From assembly GCA_030740295.1 (NCBI GenBank), contig JASLXP010000902.1:1-18682 (forward strand): DNA of 18,682 nucleotides, read 5' to 3'. Positions 7,433 to 15,448 of this stretch are shown here, in pieces (within the stretch, counting starts at the first letter, position 1; each line of letters begins with the position of its first letter). This DNA is from Planctomycetota bacterium (GTDB lineage: Bacteria > Planctomycetota > PUPC01 > JACPCR01). The position numbers and the translations under genes are program-made. The notes beneath the pieces were generated by a model. The model searched no databases, had not been told where the DNA came from, and was given only the letters and a program-made list of their open reading frames with translations.

Positions 7433-10423
7433 TTGCGATTACTCTTTGCCCTCTTCTTCGTCGCCAACACTGCTGCCGCCCAATTCGCGGATTGGAAGCA
7501 CTCCAGTTCAATCTACATCCTGACCACGAAAGAAGGTGCTGATCTTCCTGCAACTGCTTCCGTGAAGGATTTCCCGCTGCTGGTTCGTTTACACCGCGAC
7601 CACTTCAACTTTTCCGAGGCCCAAGCAGACGGGAGCGACATCAGATTCTCGGCCGCAGGGAAACCACTGGCCTTCGAGATAGAGCAATGGGATCGGAAGG
7701 AAGAAACAGCCAGCATCTGGGTGAGGATACCATCGATCAAGGGGAACGACCGTCAGGAATTCAAAATCCATTGGGGCAAAGAGGACGCCCAAAGCGCATC
7801 CGATGGCAAGGCCGTATTCAATAAAACCAACGGGTACATCGGCGTATGGCACCTCGGCCATGAGGTGCGTGACGTTGTAGGAAATCTGAAGTCCGAGGAC
7901 AAGGGAACAACCCAGGCGGCAGGCATGATCGGCAGCGGTCGAAACTTTCCCGAGCGGGCTGGCGTTTTCTGCGGTACGGATATCCAGACGCTGCCTTTGG
8001 GCGGTGCGCCTCACAGCACTCAGGCATGGTTTCGGTCGGAGAAATCCAACGGACGAATTGTCTGCTGGGGCAATGAGAAGCGAGCGGGCAAAGTGACCAT
8101 GATCTATCGAAGCCCTCCGCGCATAAGGATGGACTGCTATTTTTCCAACGGCGATGTCAGGGCAGAGATTCCGAACCAGGCAAAGGGCTGGACGCACGTC
8201 TTCCACACCTACGAAAACGATCAGTCCATCCTGTATATCAATGGTGAGAAGCGGGGAGAGGGAAACCCGAGACACTGGAAGCTTGCGATTGAGCGGCCAG
8301 CCCGGATGTGGATCGGTGGCTGGTATAACCGCTACGACTACGCCGGGGATATCGATGAAGTGCGCATTTCCGGTGTCGCCCGTTCCGCAGACTGGGTGCG
8401 TCTGGAGTACGAAAACCAGAAGCCGATGCAGGCCCTGGTGGGGCCGGTGGTTCAAGATGGAGATGAATTCGGTCTCTCGCTGAACCGCGCGACGATGCAT
8501 GAGGGCGAAACCGTCGAGCTTACTGCCAGGGCGGACGGAGCGCAGAAGATCTATTGGATTCTCAAACAGGATGACCTCGAGAAGGTCGTTGCCGTTGACC
8601 GGCTCTCGTACCGGTTGGATGCCGGCCGAGTGAAAGGTACCAGTTCCCGTGTCGTGCAGTTCAAGGCCGTGTATCCTGATGAAGTCAGAACCAGGGACAT
8701 ACCCGTAACCATCAAAGAGATTATCCCTGAACCAGTGTTCGCTCTTCAGGCGCCGCCGACATGGAACGGCCGTGACACCATCGAGGTTGTGACACGCATC
8801 CGCAATCTCAAGGCAATGGCGAACAGAGATGCCGGCAAGCTCACCTATGAATGGAACGTATCCGGTGGAGCCGTGCTCAAGAAGGCAGTACTTGGCAAAC
8901 TGATCCTTGAGCGATCGCAGTGCAGCGGGAGGATCGCAGTGACCCTTGCTCTCAATAACGGTGGGAGCGACGTGAGTGCCACCACCACGATCGACATCAC
9001 GGAGCCAGAGAAAGACTCGTGGGTCAGGAGAGTGCCCGGCACAGACGAAAAACCACAGGACTTTCAATTCTACTCACGTGATGATACGAACGAGGGCACG
9101 CTCCATTACAACGGCGCCCTGGATCACGCTGCCGATTCCGTCTTCCTCAGGGTCTATGCGGACGACCGGCTCTACAGGACAGAGACCCAGACGCTCGAAG
9201 CAGACCGGCGATATGCGTACGCAATCAAGCTCAAGCCCGGGTTGATCAGATACCGCGTCGAGTTCGGCTCCAGGACCGGAGGCGTCGAAAGAATCCTGCA
9301 CAAAGCGGGCGACCTCCTCTGCGGTGATGCCTACCTCATCGACGGCCAATCCAACGCGCTGGCGACCGACACTCGCGAGAATTCCCCGTCTGTGCCGAAC
9401 GAATGGGTACGCAGTTACGGAAATCCGGGATGGTTCAAAGAGGAGGAGCGGGACAAGCTCTGGTGCAGTCCGGTCTGGAGATGTGCCCGGGGCAAGGAAG
9501 CCCAGACCTCCCGCAAGAAGCACAAGACCGAGCTGGGGTGGTGGGGTATGGACTTGGCCAATCGACTGGTAGAGACCCAGAAGATGCCAGTCTTCATCGT
9601 CAACGGCGCCCGCGGCGGCACCCGGATCGACCAGCACCAGCGAAACGACGAGAACCCGATCGATCTCTCCACGATCTACGGTCGCATGCTGTGGCGGGTG
9701 AAGCAGGCTCGTTTGACCCACGGCATCCGCGCCATCATCTGGCATCAGGGCGAAAATGATCAGGGGGCAGCCGGCCCAGATGGCGGATACGGATGGGAGA
9801 CCTACCACCGGTACTTCATCGAAATGTCAGCAGACTGGAAACGGGACTTCCCAAACGTCAGCCGCTATTACGTCTTCCAGATTTGGCCGAACGCCTGCGC
9901 CATGGGTCGAGACGGTAACGGTGACATGCTGCGTGAAAAGCAACGCTCCCTCCCGCATCTGTTTTCCAACATGGAGATTCTAACGACCCTTGGAATTCGT
10001 CCCGGCGGCTCCTGTCACTACCCACTTGAAGGCTGGAGTGTTTTTGCCAAACGGATTCACCCCCTGCTTCAGCGTGATTTCTATGGACTCAAGGTCAACG
10101 AGTCCATCACCTCTCCAAATCTCACACAGGCCAACTACACGGATGCCGCCAGGACTTCGATAGCATTGGAATTCGACCAGCCCGTCATCTGGAATGACAT
10201 GCTGGCGTCCCAATTTTATCTGGACGACGCCGCAGGAATCGTTGTCGGTGGTGAGGCGAAGGGCAATATCCTCACGTTGAAACTGAAAGAGTCATCCTCT
10301 TCCAAGCGAATCACCTATTTGAAGGAGAAGTCCTGGAAGCAGGACAACATCCTCATCGGAAAAAACGGAATGGCAGCCCTGACATTCTGCAATGTCCCGG
10401 TATTGCCGGCCAAGCCAAGGTAA
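7433..10423 (+). CDS. Secreted DUF2341-LamG-sialate O-acetylesterase-like (SASA) protein
   Basis: TTG 7433 is preferred (996 residues): it has AGGAG at 7417-7421 and gives a compact signal peptide, RLLFALFFVANTAAAQ. ATG 7361, four bases after the previous stop, is in frame but has no ribosome binding site and adds 24 residues. Residues about 46-102 resemble DUF2341 (FPLLVRL, GSDIRFSAAGKPL), and about 134-325 a LamG/concanavalin-like domain (GVWHLG, ILYINGEKRGEG, GDIDEVRISGVARSADW). Two Ig-like stretches fill about 346-522. The esterase domain spans about 536-890: block I GQSNA with Ser640, NGARGGTRI, IIWHQGEND at about 768-776, and GGSCHYPLEGW with candidate catalytic His862. The usual Asp three residues before the His is replaced by Gly859. 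A beta-rich tail ends the protein. It should remove O-acetyl groups from glycans, with LamG for binding; the substrate is unknown and need not be sialate. It is the last gene of the operon. Confidence 0.88.
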   Translation: MRLLFALFFVANTAAAQFADWKHSSSIYILTTKEGADLPATASVKDFPLLVRLHRDHFNFSEAQADGSDIRFSAAGKPLAFEIEQWDRKEETASIWVRIPSIKGNDRQEFKIHWGKEDAQSASDGKAVFNKTNGYIGVWHLGHEVRDVVGNLKSEDKGTTQAAGMIGSGRNFPERAGVFCGTDIQTLPLGGAPHSTQAWFRSEKSNGRIVCWGNEKRAGKVTMIYRSPPRIRMDCYFSNGDVRAEIPNQAKGWTHVFHTYENDQSILYINGEKRGEGNPRHWKLAIERPARMWIGGWYNRYDYAGDIDEVRISGVARSADWVRLEYENQKPMQALVGPVVQDGDEFGLSLNRATMHEGETVELTARADGAQKIYWILKQDDLEKVVAVDRLSYRLDAGRVKGTSSRVVQFKAVYPDEVRTRDIPVTIKEIIPEPVFALQAPPTWNGRDTIEVVTRIRNLKAMANRDAGKLTYEWNVSGGAVLKKAVLGKLILERSQCSGRIAVTLALNNGGSDVSATTTIDITEPEKDSWVRRVPGTDEKPQDFQFYSRDDTNEGTLHYNGALDHAADSVFLRVYADDRLYRTETQTLEADRRYAYAIKLKPGLIRYRVEFGSRTGGVERILHKAGDLLCGDAYLIDGQSNALATDTRENSPSVPNEWVRSYGNPGWFKEEERDKLWCSPVWRCARGKEAQTSRKKHKTELGWWGMDLANRLVETQKMPVFIVNGARGGTRIDQHQRNDENPIDLSTIYGRMLWRVKQARLTHGIRAIIWHQGENDQGAAGPDGGYGWETYHRYFIEMSADWKRDFPNVSRYYVFQIWPNACAMGRDGNGDMLREKQRSLPHLFSNMEILTTLGIRPGGSCHYPLEGWSVFAKRIHPLLQRDFYGLKVNESITSPNLTQANYTDAARTSIALEFDQPVIWNDMLASQFYLDDAAGIVVGGEAKGNILTLKLKESSSSKRITYLKEKSWKQDNILIGKNGMAALTFCNVPVLPAKPR

Positions 10424-10570
10424 TTCCGATTGCTCAACGGAACTTCCCGGCGTGCCCAGGTTGGGCCCCGGCCACCAGGCCCGAGGGCGAGACCGTGTCA
10501 CAATATAGCTCCGAGATTCTGGTCATGATTCTCCGGACAGGCTCTCAGCATCACCTCGGCAGTGATTCGA
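10424..10570. other. Convergent spacer between esterase and lyase genes
   Basis: This 147-base spacer separates two 3' ends. Immediately after the TAA at 10421-10423, TTCCG (10424-10428) can pair with CGGAA (10438-10442), with inner TT/AA pairs, but no T-run follows on either side, so a terminator is only a weak possibility. I see no gene, repeat or RNA in the rest. Confidence 0.4.
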
Positions 10571-12742
10571 TCAGGCCCTTTGGATATCGCCGGCCATCGG
10601 CAGAAGCCATCGTTCTGTTTGTGATTTGGTGTCGACTTCGACGGTGACGTCCTCGGAAGCCGAACCTGTTATTCCTCCGCCTTTCGGAGGGCTGTCATTG
10701 AAGCTCCAGATGGAAACAAAAAGCGCGCTGTCGGTCTCAGTACGGACGATGAGACTTGTGCGCGGTTCGGGGACGCTGCGGTCGCCGATGGGTCGACGAC
10801 TGTCCGGTTCGGGGTCTCGGGCCATGACCAGCCTGGCTTCTGGGTCTCCCAGCCAGATCTCAGCTCGAGCAGGGACCGAATCGATCCGAAAGGGGACTGT
10901 CTGCCAGCCGCGGTGGGACGATAGGGCGCGGGCGTCCGTCAGATGCCTGTAGCCTCGGTTCTCACCTAGTTCGATCGTCTCGGAATCTGGAGCAGCCATA
11001 TCAAAACTGCCGTGGCAGTGCATCGACCAATCCATAAGGCGTGGCCGCTCCGCCGCGACCCGGTAGACGTCAAGCAGGTAACCGCCGGTCAGCACTACAG
11101 TCCGATCCAGTATGACCCCACGGTAGACATCGTCGTTGGACGCTCGAATCGCCTTGAATTCACTGTCGGGCTGAAAGCACACCAGCTTTCCATCGGAAAT
11201 TGTGTCCCGCCAATGATCGCACTCCCACAATGACTCACTTGGAAAGTCGTAGGGGAACATGGACTCTCGATCGATGGTCACCGTATTGTGCGCGATGGTC
11301 GTGCGATACCAGGTGAGATGCTTTGGCTCGTCATAACCAGCGGAGTAGAGATGGGGAGCATTGGTGATGCGTCGGCCGCAGGCATGGATATCGATGTGTA
11401 GAGCCGCAGGCGAACGGTGTCCGGCCGAATGAGGGCCCCAGTACAGGTAAGCCCCAAGTGCCGATTCATCGGTCGGATCGCTGCGCAGAAGCGCAGAACC
11501 ATGGTCGGGAAACAGCGAACAGCCGGAGACATGCCTGCCGGTCAGGGAGAACTGCCTGTCACGGGACAGCGGGCACTCGCCCTCAGGCAGGTCGCGTCCT
11601 TCCACCCGGACAAAGTGGACGGCCCCGCGCCTCTCTGCGAACCAGGTGGGTATGGGGCCATCGGCCGCGGCAATCCTGCCGTCGTTGATGTGCTGAAGAG
11701 CCCAGGCGTATCGCGGCTCTCCAAACACATCGAAGGCCTTGTTAAACACCGGCCACCACGCCTGGGTGCCGCGAAGATTGCCAAGCACCTGGTCGTGAAG
11801 CATGGAGTAATCACCGTTGGCGAACATCTGATAGATCAGGGCATCGAAGGCCGCTGGCAGCGTCTTCATTCCTTTCGGCCCCCAACCGCGATGCTCATCG
11901 AAACCATCGTCCTGCATCAGAGACGGCCATTCACGGCGCCAGAGATCGACTCCCAGATGCTCCATGATGGTGAAGCACTCGCAGACCAGCCCCAGAACGA
12001 GCATGTGATAGCCGGGAACCCCTTCCCATTGCATGCCATCAGCCAGGAAGTCGTGGCGGAGAGTATGAATCATCCCGTAACACCACGGCCCACCGCGTTG
12101 CGTCCCATAGAAAACGTCATGAATCGATTGGCGATCCCCCAGCGCAGCAGCAAGCGACAGGCGTCCAACCAGCCCCATTGCATTGTGATTGTTGCAACTG
12201 CGATGGTCGGCGCAGTCCATTGCTGTCAGCAGTGTCGTCAACATCTCACGGAAGCGGCGGTCATCATCCGCTTCGAGACCGGAGGCCACCAGCAGATCGT
12301 AGGCGCGGCCCGCAGCGTCCGCTTCATTGTGCTCGTGACCGTTCCAGGTCTCGGTCTCGTCACAGCCCTGCGCCGCCAGTCGCATCGCATCCAGGGCACG
12401 CGCGAGGTGTCGGCGGTCATTGGTAATGCTCCAGGCCAGGGCGTTGTGAAAGGCCGATTGAAGCCAGGGAAGAAGCGGTCCGCCCCAATCCGGATGCTTC
12501 GACGGGGGCGGCATCGGCGGCAGGTCTGTATCGAGATCGCAAGCTGCTATCAGATGTTGAAAACAGTGTTGATCCACAGCGCTCCCCTCGGCGATCCGCT
12601 CTCGCGCCCGCTGAAGCTGGGCGCCGGTAGCGAATACCCGCGGAGTTGGGGGCAACTCCGCGGGCATCACCTGAAACGGGTCGTAATCGACTCGAGCCAG
12701 CAAATCCGGATGGGCGCGTGGGGTAATCGGATCAGGGTACAT
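10571..12742 (-). CDS. Heparinase II/III-family polysaccharide lyase (PL15/PL17-like)
   Basis: The protein has 723 residues starting at ATG 12742-12740. No good ribosome binding site precedes it, and no signal peptide is visible, so a cytoplasmic place is likely. Residues about 40-350 form an alpha/alpha-toroid lyase region with NNHNAMGLVG; Asn185-His186 match the Asn-His pair of alginate-lyase-like enzymes, and Tyr245 in PGYHMLVLGL is a candidate catalytic Tyr. Residues about 370-700 form the beta-sandwich heparinase II/III-like domain, with GHRSPAALHIDIHACG (His441, His449) and AHNTVTIDRESMF (His485), typical family landmarks. Such enzymes break uronate glycosidic bonds by beta-elimination; alginate oligomers, heparinoids and other uronates are all possible substrates. 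The gene runs against both flanking units, converging with the esterase gene and diverging from the NPCBM hydrolase gene. Its family is secure and its substrate is not. Confidence 0.9.
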   Translation of the reverse strand: MYPDPITPRAHPDLLARVDYDPFQVMPAELPPTPRVFATGAQLQRARERIAEGSAVDQHCFQHLIAACDLDTDLPPMPPPSKHPDWGGPLLPWLQSAFHNALAWSITNDRRHLARALDAMRLAAQGCDETETWNGHEHNEADAAGRAYDLLVASGLEADDDRRFREMLTTLLTAMDCADHRSCNNHNAMGLVGRLSLAAALGDRQSIHDVFYGTQRGGPWCYGMIHTLRHDFLADGMQWEGVPGYHMLVLGLVCECFTIMEHLGVDLWRREWPSLMQDDGFDEHRGWGPKGMKTLPAAFDALIYQMFANGDYSMLHDQVLGNLRGTQAWWPVFNKAFDVFGEPRYAWALQHINDGRIAAADGPIPTWFAERRGAVHFVRVEGRDLPEGECPLSRDRQFSLTGRHVSGCSLFPDHGSALLRSDPTDESALGAYLYWGPHSAGHRSPAALHIDIHACGRRITNAPHLYSAGYDEPKHLTWYRTTIAHNTVTIDRESMFPYDFPSESLWECDHWRDTISDGKLVCFQPDSEFKAIRASNDDVYRGVILDRTVVLTGGYLLDVYRVAAERPRLMDWSMHCHGSFDMAAPDSETIELGENRGYRHLTDARALSSHRGWQTVPFRIDSVPARAEIWLGDPEARLVMARDPEPDSRRPIGDRSVPEPRTSLIVRTETDSALFVSIWSFNDSPPKGGGITGSASEDVTVEVDTKSQTERWLLPMAGDIQRA

Positions 12743-13164
12743 GGCAGTTCAGGTGGAGGCGTTGGAAAGCAGATGTGTTCATTACCACGAATTGGTCGAT
12801 ATCGATACTGGTCATGAGAGGAAGAGGGTCAGATCGATTCTCAGAAAGGAAGATCACAGATACCGACCGCATGTCGTCAGTTCCCTTTATGGAGCAGAAT
12901 CCGAGGGTCCGCTTCATGATTCCTGCGGAATGTGAAGGGTTCTTCAGGGGCGAAGCCCCGGGCAGGTTGCCTAGCACAGCCCAATGAGCCGGGTATGTGT
13001 GCGGGTTTGAATTAAGGGGCAACACCCCGATCATTTGCCTTCCGGTGTTCAGGGACTCCATGGCGTCCGGTGTCCGCGCCAACGACTCGGAAAAACGGGT
13101 ACACTGATTCCACTAAACGGATGTCCATGCTGATGGAATTGGTCCCAAGAAAGGATAAACACGC
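12743..13164. promoter_or_regulatory. 422-base divergent spacer between lyase and NPCBM hydrolase genes
   Basis: Both flanking genes start from this spacer, so it should carry promoters for both directions, although I find no convincing -35/-10 pair. The middle holds a hairpin cluster (12890-13030, listed separately). An 8-base direct repeat, TCCGGTGT, occurs at 13041-13048 and 13066-13073, 25 bases apart, and could be chance or an operator. AAAGGA at 13150-13155 is the ribosome binding site for GTG 13165. Confidence 0.5.
12890..13030. repeat. Structured intergenic element with three hairpins, possible dispersed repeat
   Basis: Three inverted repeats are packed together. TTCAT-ATTCC at 12913-12923 (with one bulged G at 12918) pairs with GGAAT-GTGAA at 12927-12936 around TGC. 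GGGGC at 12947-12951 pairs with GCCCC at 12955-12959 around GAA. GGGG at 13016-13019 pairs with CCCC at 13025-13028. No coding signal fits better. The GGGGCGAAGCCCC core resembles short repeats scattered between genes in many PVC genomes; that it is repeated in this genome is an inference, since only one copy is in the window. Confidence 0.4.
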
Positions 13165-15390
13165 GTGCGAATGCTCAAGACCGGAATACAGATCTCAGGA
13201 TTGATGCTGATTTTGGCCCCGAAACAGAGTTCCTTTGCCGAAAGCCTGACGGGTTTACCAACCCCGCGTGAAGTCTGGAAAGACTTCGATCCGGACAAAG
13301 GCGATCTCAAGGAAGAGGTGATTCTCGAGCAGACCAGGGACGACATCTACTACCGCGAGTCCTATATCAGCGCATACGTCCTGGGGGAGGAAGTCCGGGT
13401 TTACTGCAAATACAGCGTGAAAGCGGACGCCCAAAATGCACCGGGGCTGATGGACGTTCACGGATGGATGGGTGCGCCGAATCCAGACAAGAACTACGTC
13501 AACGACGGCTGGGCAGTCATGGCACATGACTACTGCGGCAAGACGGGCAACCGCCCGCACTACACGAAGTATCCGGTGAAACTCCGCCATGGGAACATGG
13601 ATGCCAAAGAAGGAGTACGCATCAAATCCCGCATGCCCGATGGCAAGTCCATCACCGATCCCAGGCAAACCGATGACTATCTCTGGTACGCGATTCAGCG
13701 CCGAGCCCTCAGCTACTTGCTGGCGCAAAAGGAAGTCGATCCGAAACGCATTGGCGCGAAAGGTTATTCCTACGGTGGCACGATCATGTGGAACCTGGGT
13801 GTGGACGCGCGGGTCAAGGCCATCATCGCTTACTTCGGTGTTGGCTGGCTGGAGTATTACCGGAGCAGGGGGGCCTGGTGGTACAACAGGCCGCCCAACG
13901 AGCCGGAGAAAACGCCGGGCGAGAAGCTCTACCTCTCAGCGATCGCGCCCCAGGCCCATGCGCCATACATCACCGCAGCGAGTCTGTGGCTCAACGGCAC
14001 GAACGACCACCACGGCGGCCACGAGCGTGGTGAACAAACGTTCAAGATGTTTCAGCCGAATGTTCCCTGGTCTTTCGCACACCAACCGCGTGGGCATCAC
14101 GACACGCAGGACATCGGGCACAACGCGAAGCTCTGGCTGGAGAAGCATGTCCTCGGCAAACGAGTTCAATGGCCCGCGCAAGCCGAATCCAAAATCGTGC
14201 TTGATGCCGAGGGCGTTCCGGAACTCCACGTCAGCCCTGCTAATCCTGACGAGGTCGCCGAGTTGAAGGTGTTTTACGCCCTGAAGAATCCAGTGAGCTT
14301 CGGCCGGGCCTGGCGCGATGCCAAGGCGACCTGTCAGGGCAACACCTGGATTGGCAAGATGCCGGTGATCAACGTCGATGACTACGTTTTTGGTTTCTCC
14401 AACATACGTTATGCCAACACCATCGTCCGCTCCTCCCCCTTTGTTGCGGCGATCCCCTCCATGCTCGGAAACGCCAAAGCGACAGACAAACCGTCAACGA
14501 ACCTGAGTGACAGCACGGGCTCGTGGACCAATGCCGGGCCCGTTCAGGGCAAAGGCGGAATCAAAGGCTTCCGGGTGCTCAGCAACCGGGGGACGTTGAA
14601 TCAGCAGTTCAGCGACCCGAAGTGGAAAGCGCCCAAGGGCGCCCGGCTTTCCTTCAAGTTCTATTGCACCCAGCCACAGGAACTCATCATGGCGGTGAAC
14701 AACCACTACCAGGCGAAGCTGAAGATGACTGCGTCGGATGATTGGCAGGAGATGGCACCCCCGGCAAACCATTTCCTCAATCGCTTCAATCAACGGCCGC
14801 TCAAGGACTGGAGCGCCACGCAAAGAATCGACATTAAACCTGGTCCCGGAGCTGACATCACAAAGGTCGTGTTTGCCGATTTCAAGTGGACGGATTCGAA
14901 GAGTCTTCAACCACGGCCTCAGCCGAAGAAAGCTACGACCCCAGCTCAGACGCGGACAGAGATTCCCGACGGTCCCCGAGTCTATCTGACCAGGGAACTT
15001 GCCAGCCGGGTAGAAAGTTTCGTGAAAGTTCAGAACGACAAAGCATGGGAAGGGGGCTCGATCCGCGTGGGCGGCAAGACCTACAAGCGCGGCCTTGGCG
15101 TCCATGCCGAATCAAAAATCACTTTTCCACTGGATGGCAAATACCAGAGCTTCCACGTCGTCCCCGGCCCCGACGACGCGCACCATGGCCTGCTGGAAAT
15201 GAAGGTCCTCGTTGACGGCAAAGAGGTCTTCGCCAGTGGCAAGACCCGCAGTAAGGACAAGATCCTCCGCACACCGCTCAGTATCCCGACAAAGGGCGCC
15301 AAGACCTTAACCCTGATTGTGACCGACGGCGGCGATGGCCGCGGCGGAGATCACGCCAGTTGGGCTGATGCTTATCTCTTGAAGAAATAA
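13165..15390 (+). CDS. Secreted alpha/beta hydrolase (esterase-like) with C-terminal NPCBM domain
   Basis: The protein has 741 residues from GTG 13165, which sits nine bases after AAAGGA; ATG 13171 is an alternative. A signal peptide is visible (ISGLMLILAP core, likely cut after QSSFA). Residues about 60-340 form an alpha/beta hydrolase of the dienelactone-hydrolase/acetyl-esterase kind: nucleophile elbow KGYSYGG with Ser202, acid candidate Asp281 in NGTNDHHG, and His311 or His312 in PRGHHD. Residues about 345-580 look like two beta-sandwich modules. A Pro/Lys/Thr linker (about 586-600) leads to an NPCBM carbohydrate-binding domain at about 603-741 (GSIRVGGKTYKRGLGVHA, FHVVPGPDD, GDHASWADAYLL). 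It probably removes ester groups, such as acetyl, from a polysaccharide to which NPCBM anchors it; a peptidase is less likely. It is followed after 58 bases by the GH2 gene, likely in one transcript. Fold assignment is good; substrate is unknown. Confidence 0.9.
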   Translation: MRMLKTGIQISGLMLILAPKQSSFAESLTGLPTPREVWKDFDPDKGDLKEEVILEQTRDDIYYRESYISAYVLGEEVRVYCKYSVKADAQNAPGLMDVHGWMGAPNPDKNYVNDGWAVMAHDYCGKTGNRPHYTKYPVKLRHGNMDAKEGVRIKSRMPDGKSITDPRQTDDYLWYAIQRRALSYLLAQKEVDPKRIGAKGYSYGGTIMWNLGVDARVKAIIAYFGVGWLEYYRSRGAWWYNRPPNEPEKTPGEKLYLSAIAPQAHAPYITAASLWLNGTNDHHGGHERGEQTFKMFQPNVPWSFAHQPRGHHDTQDIGHNAKLWLEKHVLGKRVQWPAQAESKIVLDAEGVPELHVSPANPDEVAELKVFYALKNPVSFGRAWRDAKATCQGNTWIGKMPVINVDDYVFGFSNIRYANTIVRSSPFVAAIPSMLGNAKATDKPSTNLSDSTGSWTNAGPVQGKGGIKGFRVLSNRGTLNQQFSDPKWKAPKGARLSFKFYCTQPQELIMAVNNHYQAKLKMTASDDWQEMAPPANHFLNRFNQRPLKDWSATQRIDIKPGPGADITKVVFADFKWTDSKSLQPRPQPKKATTPAQTRTEIPDGPRVYLTRELASRVESFVKVQNDKAWEGGSIRVGGKTYKRGLGVHAESKITFPLDGKYQSFHVVPGPDDAHHGLLEMKVLVDGKEVFASGKTRSKDKILRTPLSIPTKGAKTLTLIVTDGGDGRGGDHASWADAYLLKK

Positions 15391-15448
15391 CGTCAGATGC
15401 GAATCTCAGAACATCTCCTGGAGTCAGAGGGTTTATCGAACAGGATAA

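Noticed and set aside
7589..9067. 492-codon minus-strand open frame
   Set aside because: It lies antisense to the DUF2341-LamG-Ig part of the esterase gene, whose motifs are unambiguous; long antisense frames are expected in GC-rich DNA.
11417..12817. 466-codon plus-strand open frame opposite the lyase gene
   Set aside because: It is antisense to a protein with clear heparinase II/III motifs; its own translation is Arg/His-rich with no domain pattern.
12732..13082. 116-codon minus-strand open frame in the divergent spacer
   Set aside because: It overlaps the lyase start in another frame and runs through the hairpin cluster; such frames are typical false calls across repeats. The 70-codon plus-strand frame at 12775-12987 is rejected for the same reason.
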